From positions 60,084 through 124,083 of the forward strand of contig NZ_JAIOJZ010000023.1 in assembly GCF_020404845.1 (NCBI RefSeq): a stretch of 64,000 nucleotides of DNA. The letters run 5' to 3'. The notes under the pieces are model-generated. The model was not told the origin of the DNA and did not search any database. It saw only the letters and a program-made list of their open reading frames with translations. Shown here piece by piece: positions 57,820-64,000 of the stretch. A program made the translations under genes and the position numbers. Source of the stretch: Streptomyces hyderabadensis (lineage in GTDB: Bacteria > Actinomycetota > Actinomycetes > Streptomycetales > Streptomycetaceae). Positions within the stretch are counted from its first letter, which is position 1. Each line of letters starts with the position of its first letter.

Positions 57820-58296
57820 TCACCGGCAACGTGCCGTTACGGCGGCGGCCGATTTCCAGGCCGGGCGCGGTCGGCGCGACCTGCTCGTGGCCGCGTCGAC
57901 GACGAATCCGACCCCGATGCCGAGCATCCAGGTGTCCTTCGCCAGGGCCGTTCCCTCCTGCGTCGGACGCAGGCTGCCCTCCTCGCGCATTCCCGGGGTG
58001 CGCAGATAAAGTCCCACCAGTCCCGCCGAGAACGCGGTCAGGCCGATGCCCGCCAGGGCCGTCGGCACAACCGGCAGCAGCAGTGCCGTGCCGAGCGCGA
58101 TCTCGCCGGCGGAGAGCAGCCGGACAAACGTCGTGGGCTGCAGTTTGCCGAGGAACGGATAGGTGTTCTTCGCCATTCCGTGCATCATGGCGGCGGTCTC
58201 TTCGTCGGCTCCGCGCTTGGCCAGACCGGAGTTGAGAATGAAAGCCCCGGTGGCAAGGCGCGGGGCGACATGCCTGAGCTCGACGGGCAGACGCAT
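57820..58296 (-). CDS. DoxX-like small membrane protein
   Basis: The 158-aa protein has four hydrophobic segments: about 8-25, 58-75 (VRLLSAGEIALGTALLLPV), 78-95 and 118-132. The pattern resembles DoxX/DUF4267-type membrane proteins, with an N-terminal RLATGAFILNSGLAK motif and a short basic tail. ATG 58296 begins at the conserved N-terminus. The 282-base gap before it (57538-57819) holds only the leader of the trefoil gene. Such proteins are often linked to redox or stress functions, but the role here is unknown. Confidence 0.75.
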   Translation of the reverse strand: MRLPVELRHVAPRLATGAFILNSGLAKRGADEETAAMMHGMAKNTYPFLGKLQPTTFVRLLSAGEIALGTALLLPVVPTALAGIGLTAFSAGLVGLYLRTPGMREEGSLRPTQEGTALAKDTWMLGIGVGFVVDAATSRSRRPRPAWKSAAAVTARCR

Positions 58297-58486
58297 GGGA
58301 ACTCCTAGGGGCGTTTCCTCGAGGACACGCCCAGGCTAGGGCGCGCGGTGCGCCCGCGCAGCGCGTAGGTCCCGAGCCTGCTCCGATCGGGTCACGACGG
58401 GACCCGGCGGGTACGCCCGGCTCAGTACGGGGGGTTACTCCCGCCGTGGGACGCCCCGGTGGCCGCCGACCGGCAGCGTGGGCGGT

Positions 58487-58999
58487 GTGAAACTCAGCCG
58501 CCCCGCACGCCGGGCCTCCCTCGTCGTCCATGCCGTCGCCTCCGCCGCCTGGCTCGGGCTCTCCCTCGGGCTGCTGGCGCTCGGCATCACCGCGGCGGCC
58601 GGCGCCTCCCCGGCCGCGGTGGAGGCCGCCGTCCGCTGCATGAAGCTGTTCGCCGACTGGCTGCTGCTCCCGCTCGCCCTGCTCACCCTGGCGAGCGGCC
58701 TGCTGCTGGCGCTGGGCACGCCGTGGGGGCTCGCCCGGCACCGGTGGGTGTACACGAAGTTCTGGCTGACCCTGGCCACGACCGTCGCCACCTTCTTCGC
58801 ACTGCGCCCCGGGGTGAACTCGGCGGTCGCGGCCGTGACCGCCGGTGAGCCGCTGCCCGACGCGGGGGACGTGCTCTTCGGGCCGGTGGTCTCCCTGTCC
58901 GCCTATGTCTTCATGACGGTGCTCTCGCTCCTCAAACCCTGGGGACTCACCCGGCGCGGCCGCCGGCTGCGCGAGCGTCCGTCCCCGGGCGGTTCCTAG
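58487..58999 (+). CDS. four-helix integral membrane protein (DUF2269-like)
   Basis: The 170-aa protein has four predicted membrane helices: residues 12-35 (VVHAVASAAWLGLSLGLLALGI), 55-78, 88-105 (FWLTLATTVATFFAL) and 130-148, with a basic C-terminus. The HAVASAAWLG and VYTKFWLTL motifs are seen in DUF2269-like actinobacterial proteins; no function is established. GTG codons at 58478 and 58487 are both possible; I chose the second, preceded by GGGCGG. It precedes the oxidoreductase gene by nine bases and may share its transcript. Confidence 0.68.
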   Translation: MKLSRPARRASLVVHAVASAAWLGLSLGLLALGITAAAGASPAAVEAAVRCMKLFADWLLLPLALLTLASGLLLALGTPWGLARHRWVYTKFWLTLATTVATFFALRPGVNSAVAAVTAGEPLPDAGDVLFGPVVSLSAYVFMTVLSLLKPWGLTRRGRRLRERPSPGGS

Positions 59000-59008
59000 C
59001 ATGAGGTC

Positions 59009-60010
59009 ATGAACAGCACAGTCCCCGACACCATGCGGGCGGCGTACGTCGACGCCGTCGGACCGGCCGACGCCATCCGGTACGGGGAACTCCCCGTGCC
59101 GTCCGTGGGCCCCACGGACGTACTGGTGCGGGTGACGGCCGTCGCGGCCGACCCCGTGGACACCTTCGTACGGTCCGGGGCGTACGCCACCCCCCTGCCC
59201 ACGCCCTTCGTCGTCGGCCGCGACCTGGTGGGCGAGGTCGTCCTGGCCGGACCGGGCGCGGCGGGCTGGACCGCCGGGCGGCGGGTGTGGTGCAACAGCC
59301 TGGGCCACGCCGGCCGGCAGGGTGCCTTCGCCCAGTACGCGACGGTCGCGGCCGAACGCCTCTACCCGGTGCCGCCCGGCATCGACGCGGAACACCTCGT
59401 GGCGGCCGCCCACCCGGCCGCCACCGCCTGGCTCGCGCTGCTGCGGCACGGGCGGCTGCGGGCGGGGGAGACCGTCTACGTCGGCGGCGGCGCCGGGAAC
59501 GTGGGCGGCGCCGCCGTCGCCCTGGCCGCCCGGGCCGGGGCCCGCGTGATCGCCACGGCACGTGCCGAGGACGCCGAGGCGGTGCGGGGCCTGGGCGCCG
59601 CGGAGGTCCTCGACCACCGCGCGCCAGACCTCGGCGCGCGCATGCGCCGGGCCGCCCCCGACGGCTACGACGTGCACCTGGACACGTCCGGCCACGGGGT
59701 GCTGGCCGAGTCCGTCGACTCGCTGGCCCGGGGCGGGCGGCTGGTCGCGATGGCGGGACTGGGCACCGGGCCCTCCGCACTGCCCATGGGCCGGCTCTAC
59801 ACCAAGGACGCGAGCATCGTGGGCTTCGCCATCAGCAACGCCACCACCGCCGACCTCGCCGAGGCGGCACGGGGCGTGGTGGGCGTCCTCACTCACACCC
59901 CGTGGCGCCCGCGCATCGCCGACCGGCTGCCGCTGTCGCGGACGGCCGAGGCCCACCGCAGACTGGAGGCCGGAGAGGTGCGGGGACGGCTGGTCCTCAC
60001 GCCGCCCTGA
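59009..60010 (+). CDS. NADPH:quinone reductase-like medium-chain oxidoreductase
   Basis: The 333-aa MDR-superfamily enzyme has a GroES-like N-terminal domain (MRAAYVDAVGPADAIRYGELPVPSVGPTDVLVRV) and a Rossmann domain with VYVGGGAGNVGGAAVALAARAGARVI. The structural-zinc cysteine cluster and the catalytic GHE zinc motif of alcohol dehydrogenases are missing (GRDLVGEV instead), so it belongs to the zinc-independent quinone-reductase branch. It probably reduces quinones or enones with NADPH. ATG 59009 follows the membrane-protein gene closely. Confidence 0.86.
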   Translation: MNSTVPDTMRAAYVDAVGPADAIRYGELPVPSVGPTDVLVRVTAVAADPVDTFVRSGAYATPLPTPFVVGRDLVGEVVLAGPGAAGWTAGRRVWCNSLGHAGRQGAFAQYATVAAERLYPVPPGIDAEHLVAAAHPAATAWLALLRHGRLRAGETVYVGGGAGNVGGAAVALAARAGARVIATARAEDAEAVRGLGAAEVLDHRAPDLGARMRRAAPDGYDVHLDTSGHGVLAESVDSLARGGRLVAMAGLGTGPSALPMGRLYTKDASIVGFAISNATTADLAEAARGVVGVLTHTPWRPRIADRLPLSRTAEAHRRLEAGEVRGRLVLTPP

Positions 60011-60097
60011 TCGTCTTTCCGGCCCGGCGGGCCAGGTCCATGATGGACACGGTGGAAGAAAACGGGGAAACCGTCGCCAGTGCGTGGAGGCACAGGA

Positions 60098-60550
60098 ATG
60101 CGCCGTGAAGACCTGCCGGCCCCGGAGTCGGGAATGCTGCTCACCCACTTCCTCACCGTGGCCGACGTGCCGCGCTCGCGTGCCTTCTACTCCGAGGTGC
60201 TAGGCGGCGAGGTCGTGCTCGCGGAGAACCCGTGCATCGTCAGACTGGCGAACAGCTGGCTCATCATGAATCCGGGCGGGGGGCCGACGCCGGACAAGCC
60301 GGACGTCACCTTGCGCCCGCCGGACGACCCGGGGACGGCGACGAGCTTCCTCAACATCAGGGTGGCCGACATCGAGCGCTGCCACCGCGAGTGGAGCGCG
60401 CTCGGTGCCGAGTTCCTCACCCCGCCGATCGACCGGAAGGCCGAGCTGCGGTGCTATCTGCGCGACCCCGACGGCTACCTGATCGAGGTCGGTCAGGCCA
60501 CCGGGATGCTGGAGGGCATTTTCGCCGATCCGCCCGCGGGACAGGGCTGA
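60098..60550 (+). CDS. VOC-family protein (glyoxalase-like)
   Basis: The 150-aa protein has paired VOC modules: LLTHFLTVADVPRSRAFYSEVLGGEVV at the start and RCYLRDPDGYLIEVGQATG at the end, with His and Glu in the usual metal-ligand positions. ATG 60098 was chosen because GGAGG lies seven bases upstream, better than an earlier in-frame start at 60080. It is a stand-alone gene. The ligand is unknown; detoxification or antibiotic binding is common for this fold. Confidence 0.84.
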   Translation: MRREDLPAPESGMLLTHFLTVADVPRSRAFYSEVLGGEVVLAENPCIVRLANSWLIMNPGGGPTPDKPDVTLRPPDDPGTATSFLNIRVADIERCHREWSALGAEFLTPPIDRKAELRCYLRDPDGYLIEVGQATGMLEGIFADPPAGQG

Positions 60551-60568
60551 CGCGTCCGGCGGGACCGC

Positions 60569-61369
60569 TCAGGGCTGCGGGCGGACGGTCAGCAGCTGCT
60601 GGGCGTGGCCGACCGGGCCGTCCAGGTCGTGCAGCACGGTGCTGGTGATGCCCTGACCGGTCGGCCCGAAGACCACGGTGGTGTCCAGCCCGGTCCACCG
60701 GCCCCGCGGCGCGCGGTGCAGGTGCAGGGTGAGGTCCACGTTCGGGAACATCCACTCTCGCGGCGACTGCCGCACCGCGATGCCGTTGGCCGTGTCGACC
60801 AGCGCGACGTAGGAGGCCAGCGGGCTCGCGCTCTCCCCGGCGACCAGGTCGAGGCCGGTGGAGATCCAGGCGGTGGCGCGACCCGGCCGGGGCGGGTCCA
60901 GCGGGCGCACGTCCAGGGAGGCGATGTACCCGCCGGGCCACTCGGTCTCCATCGGCCAGCGGACGAGCGTGTCCGGCCCGGCGAGCCGGTCGGCACCGCC
61001 GCCGGCGACGCCGCTCGTGTCCCCGTCGGCCAGCAGCCAGGCCCTGGCCCGCGCCACCGAGCGGTCCGCGATCAGCACGGTCGCCTCCACCAGCTCGATG
61101 GTGCGCCCCGGCCGGACGGTCTCCACCCGTATCTCGCACTCGTCCAGCGCCGGCCGGCCCAGGATGTCGAAGCTGATCCGGCTCAGTGACATCGCCGCAC
61201 CGGGCCGGTCCGCCAGGTGCCGGTCGACGGCGTGGACGATCAGACCCCCGAGCGGACTGAAGTGCTGTTCGTCCGGGCTCCACGCGCCGCCCGCGTGCGG
61301 GGTGGGCTTGTAGCGGTGCTCGTCGATGCGCTCGTAGTAGCTGTCCGGGGTCGCTGTGCTGGTGTTCAA
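60569..61369 (-). CDS. acyl-CoA thioesterase-like double-hotdog protein
   Basis: The 266-aa protein has the tandem-hotdog pattern of TesB-like thioesterases: HFSPLGGLIVHAVDRHLADRP and SLSRISFDILGRPALDECEI in the first half, WIST...ASYVALVDTANGIA and VDLTLHLHRAPRG in the second. Catalytic residues cannot be named with certainty. I chose TTG 61369, eight bases after AGGAG; the open frame further upstream is low-complexity. It is convergent with the VOC gene (18-base gap) and divergent from the three small genes at 61554-62439. Confidence 0.8.
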   Translation of the reverse strand: MNTSTATPDSYYERIDEHRYKPTPHAGGAWSPDEQHFSPLGGLIVHAVDRHLADRPGAAMSLSRISFDILGRPALDECEIRVETVRPGRTIELVEATVLIADRSVARARAWLLADGDTSGVAGGGADRLAGPDTLVRWPMETEWPGGYIASLDVRPLDPPRPGRATAWISTGLDLVAGESASPLASYVALVDTANGIAVRQSPREWMFPNVDLTLHLHRAPRGRWTGLDTTVVFGPTGQGITSTVLHDLDGPVGHAQQLLTVRPQP

Positions 61370-61553
61370 CGGGCTGCTCCTGGAACGACGGCGGTGACGA
61401 GTACGGCGGCGGCGGCGGGTGCCGACGGCGCCGCCGGGACCGCGACCAGGATAGTTGTACGGCGCATCGGGCCGGGCCGAGTGGGTCGGCCCCGGCTGGG
61501 AACTGGGACCGTCCAGGAAGCCGAAGGCGGCGCGCAGGCGAAGGAGTACCGCG

Positions 61554-61661
61554 ATGGCCAGGAAACGCGACGACGGCGAGCACCTGAGGAAGGGGGTCCG
61601 CAGCGACAGGTCGGGCAGGTCGGCGGTGCACAAGCCGTCCGCGCTGAAGAAGGAGGAGTGA
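61554..61661 (+). CDS. very small basic protein (35 aa)
   Basis: ATG 61554 is preceded by AAGGAG at a good distance. It encodes 35 residues rich in Lys, Arg, Asp and Ser (MARKRDDGEHLRKGVRSDRS and so on). The stop is six bases before the DUF3140 start, so it appears to lead a three-gene transcript. I do not recognise it; its small size makes the call tentative, although the ribosome site and tight spacing support it. Confidence 0.5.
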   Translation: MARKRDDGEHLRKGVRSDRSGRSAVHKPSALKKEE

Positions 61662-61667
61662 GGCGCC

Positions 61668-62009
61668 ATGGACGGCGACGAACAGGACGAGACCCGGGAC
61701 GCCTTCCACGAACTGGTGAACATGACACCGGCCGAACTGGACCGGTGGCTCGACACCGACGAGTCGCGGGACGCCGGGCACCACCAGGACGGGGGCGAGT
61801 CCGTCGGGCACGCGTCCGGCCGCCGGATCGTCGAGATCCTGCACAAGAACCGGGGCGACCTCTCGGACGCGGACTACGAGCACATGCGCAAGGTCGTCGG
61901 CTACGTCCGCCGGCACCTGGCCCAGCGGCCGTCGGGCGACGTCGCGGACACCCGGTGGCGCCACTCGCTGATGAACTGGGGCCACGACCCCCTGGCACGC
62001 CATGGCTGA
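61668..62009 (+). CDS. DUF3140 protein
   Basis: The 113-aa soluble protein is of the DUF3140 type: EQDETRDAFHELVNMTPAEL, the SGRRIVEILHKNRGDLSDADYEHMRKVVGYVRRHL core and the closing DTRWRHSLMNWGHDPL. It has no membrane segment or catalytic motif. It lies six bases after the 35-aa gene, and its stop overlaps the start of the next gene. A stress- or DNA-related role has been guessed for such proteins, but nothing in this sequence demonstrates it. Confidence 0.8.
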   Translation: MDGDEQDETRDAFHELVNMTPAELDRWLDTDESRDAGHHQDGGESVGHASGRRIVEILHKNRGDLSDADYEHMRKVVGYVRRHLAQRPSGDVADTRWRHSLMNWGHDPLARHG

Positions 62010-62439
62010 CGACGACCGGCACCGCCGCCCGGACGGCGTCAGCGACGAGACGGTCGAGGCCCTCGGGTCCCTGTCCAAGTCCCTGGAGACCACCGAGTGC
62101 GCCCGCGGGCACCTGTTCGCCTTCCACCAGCACACCGGTGCGGCGGACTTCGAACTCGACCGCGCGGTCGCACTGCTGCGTGCCGCGGGGCACCCGGAGT
62201 GGGCGGAGCGCGTACGCACCGAGATCCTCGGCCGCAACGTCATCCCCGGCCACTGGACGTTCCAGATCGTCGACGCCTACGACCGGACGTACTACCAGCC
62301 GTTCCGGGACCTGGAGCAGGCGGCGGTGGAGCACCTGGCCGAGGGCCGCCGCCACCTGTACGAGGCGGAGCTGAAGCAGGCCCGCAGGACCCGGAACCAC
62401 CCGGACCACACGTTCCGTCCGGACGGGCCCCGCCCCTGA
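62002..62439 (+). CDS. conserved-type helical protein of unknown function
   Basis: The 145-aa, largely helical soluble protein has HQHTGAADFELDRAVALLRAAG and then AERVRTEILGRNVIPGHWTFQIVDAYD in the middle, and a basic C-terminal region. I do not recognise the family. The start overlaps the DUF3140 stop by eight bases, so translation is coupled, and the pair probably works together. It is convergent with the photolyase gene. Confidence 0.72.
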   Translation: MADDDRHRRPDGVSDETVEALGSLSKSLETTECARGHLFAFHQHTGAADFELDRAVALLRAAGHPEWAERVRTEILGRNVIPGHWTFQIVDAYDRTYYQPFRDLEQAAVEHLAEGRRHLYEAELKQARRTRNHPDHTFRPDGPRP

Positions 62440-62467
62440 CGGCCGCCCGGGTCCGCCCGCCCGGGGC

Positions 62468-63844
62468 TCAGTCGCGTCCGCGCGCCCGCCGGAAGCGGTC
62501 CAGGCCCTCGGCGAGGTCGACGACCGGGTCGGGATAGCCTCCGTACGCGGAGCGCTCCGCCCGGGGCAGCCGCCAGGGCTCGTGCACCGAGCGACCCTTC
62601 AGCCCGGCCAGTTCGGGCACCCAGCGCCGGACGTACGCACCGTCGGGGTCGAACCGCCGGGCCTGCGCGGTCGGGTTCAGGACGCGGTGCGGCCGGGTGT
62701 CGGTGCCGGTGCCCGCGGCCCACTGCCAGTTCAGCTGGTTGTCGGCCACGTCGCCGTCCGCGAGCAGCTCCAGGAAGTGCCGGGCGCCCACCCGCCAGTC
62801 CACGTACAGCGTCTTGGTGAGGAAACTGGCGACCAGCAGGCGGCCCCGGTTGTGCATCCAGCCCTCGTGCCGCAGCTGGCGCATCGCGGCGTCCACGACC
62901 GGGTAGCCCGTGCGCCCCGCCCGCCACGCGGCGACGTCCGCCTCGGCGGCGGCGCCGGTGCGCCAGCGGTCGTGCCGGGTGCGGTAGTCGGCGGCCGCGG
63001 CGTGCGGGCGGGCGGCCAGCACCTGGTGGTGGAAGTCCCGCCAGGCCAGCTGTCGTACGAAGGCCTCCGCGCCGGGACCGCCCGCGCGCCGGGCCCGGTG
63101 GACCAGCTCGGCGGGGGAGAGGGCGCCGAGGTGCAGGTCGGGGGAGAGCCGGGAGGTGGCGTCGCCGGCCAGGTCGTCGTGGTGGTCCGCGTAGCCGGCG
63201 AGGCCGTTGCGCAGCCACGCCGTCATGCGCTTCCTGGCGGCCCGTTCCCCACCGGTCGGCAGCGCCGGGGACAGCCCCACCAGGTCCCCGCGGGCGGGCA
63301 GCGGCTCCGAACCGACGCCGTCCGGGACGCGCACCCGGCGCGGGGCGGCCAGCGGCTCGCGGACGGAACGCTCGCTCCAGCGCCGGAAGTACGGCGTGAA
63401 CACCGCGAAGTGGTCGGAGGCGGCCGGGGTGACGGCCCCCGGGGCCAGCACGGTGGTCACGGCGTCGTGGACGTGCAGCCGGCAGCCCCGCGCCGCGAGG
63501 GCGGAGCGCAGGAGTTCCTCGCGGCGGTGCGCGTACGCGCTGACGTCGGCCGCCAGGTGCACCTCGTCGGCCGCCGCCTCCCCGGCCACCGCGCACACCT
63601 GCTCGACCAGGTCGCCGGAGCGGACGACCAGCCGCCCGCCGCGGTCCCGCAGCCCGGCGTCCAGGTCCCGCAGACAGTCGGCGAGGAGGGCGAGCCGGTT
63701 GGGCGCGGCGAATCCGGCGGCGTCCACGGCCCGGTCCCGGACGAACAGCGGCACCACGGCCGCGGAACGGTCGAGCGCCGCGCGCAGCGGCGGATGGTCG
63801 TGGAGCCGCAGATCGCGGGTGAACAAAACGACCGACGTGGTCAT
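62468..63844 (-). CDS. phr: deoxyribodipyrimidine photolyase (CPD class I type)
   Basis: The 458-aa flavoprotein repairs UV-induced pyrimidine dimers with light. The N-terminal alpha/beta antenna domain starts MTTSVVLFTRDLRLHDHPPL. The C-terminal FAD domain has RLSPDLHLGALSP, FVRQLAWRDFHHQVL, PVVDAAMRQLRHEGWMHNRGR, LVASFLTKTLYVDWRVG and DNQLNWQWAAGTGTD, followed by the conserved FNP-like NPTAQARRFDPDG. ATG 63844 is preceded by GAGGAG; the extra upstream frame is low-complexity. The last 155 bases of the window beyond it show no gene. Confidence 0.93.
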   Translation of the reverse strand: MTTSVVLFTRDLRLHDHPPLRAALDRSAAVVPLFVRDRAVDAAGFAAPNRLALLADCLRDLDAGLRDRGGRLVVRSGDLVEQVCAVAGEAAADEVHLAADVSAYAHRREELLRSALAARGCRLHVHDAVTTVLAPGAVTPAASDHFAVFTPYFRRWSERSVREPLAAPRRVRVPDGVGSEPLPARGDLVGLSPALPTGGERAARKRMTAWLRNGLAGYADHHDDLAGDATSRLSPDLHLGALSPAELVHRARRAGGPGAEAFVRQLAWRDFHHQVLAARPHAAAADYRTRHDRWRTGAAAEADVAAWRAGRTGYPVVDAAMRQLRHEGWMHNRGRLLVASFLTKTLYVDWRVGARHFLELLADGDVADNQLNWQWAAGTGTDTRPHRVLNPTAQARRFDPDGAYVRRWVPELAGLKGRSVHEPWRLPRAERSAYGGYPDPVVDLAEGLDRFRRARGRD

Positions 63845-64000
63845 GGCACTCCTCGCGGGGGTCCCGGCGACGCTACCGGACCGCGAGGCGCTCTCCGCGG
63901 GGACGCGCGGGGCGCCGCCGGGCGGCGGCGTAACAGCGCCGCCGCGTGCGCCGGCCGCCGCCGCCTCGGCCTCCACTCGCCGGCGCCGTGCACCGGGGAG

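Overview
The window is very GC-rich, densely coded actinobacterial DNA, most likely from Streptomyces or a close relative. The evidence is frequent GTG/TTG starts, ATGA/GTGA stop-start overlaps, a mycothiol-type maleylpyruvate isomerase, a large LuxR (LAL) regulator, SpoIIE/PP2C phosphatases fused to sensor and anti-sigma-like domains, and a TTA codon in one gene of an otherwise TTA-poor region. I see no rRNA, tRNA, CRISPR array or insertion sequence.

Layout. 1-9.2 kb is a plant-polysaccharide locus: a truncated secreted protein, a beta-helix protein, a GH35 beta-galactosidase-like enzyme, a CE7 acetyl esterase and a GH78 alpha-L-rhamnosidase. 9.7-17.1 kb is a tightly coupled unit of DUF1266 protein, HSP90-like ATPase, 1013-aa repeat protein and membrane Ser/Thr kinase, facing a LAL regulator. 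19.8-20.75 kb holds decayed LysR, SDR and esterase genes. 21-25.6 kb carries a TTA-containing serine hydrolase, a VOC protein and a DUF1963 protein. 25.7-30.4 kb is a 3-hydroxybenzoate/gentisate pathway with a divergent IclR regulator and a palindromic operator. 30.5-31.9 kb is a small RHH regulator-VOC-methyltransferase cassette. 33.1-36.5 kb is a sugar-acid locus: galactarolactone cycloisomerase-like enzyme, GntP permease and FadR-type regulator. Two SpoIIE-type phosphatases lie at 32-33 kb and 36.7-39.4 kb.

The most interesting part is 39.6-54.4 kb. It encodes a GntR/FCD regulator, an iron(III)/phosphonate-type ABC transporter, two paralogous COG3618-type amidohydrolases at its two ends, a 4-oxalomesaconate-hydratase-like enzyme, an HpcH/HpaI aldolase, a TPP-dependent decarboxylase-like enzyme, a CoxG/SRPBCC protein and three divergent paralogues of the 4,5-dihydroxyphthalate decarboxylase family. 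There is no ring-cleaving oxygenase. Seven copies of a TNGTNNNACNA-like palindrome, the known FadR/FCD-type consensus, sit only in its intergenic regions. This suggests one regulon and a catabolic route for a polycarboxylated aromatic, pyrone or open-chain acid that I cannot match to a described pathway.

54.5-63.8 kb contains a 17-bp perfect hairpin terminator, a KDPG aldolase/KDG kinase pair with an in-frame 15-bp tandem repeat, a secreted beta-trefoil-like protein, small membrane proteins, an oxidoreductase, a VOC protein, a thioesterase-like protein, three small coupled genes and a photolyase.
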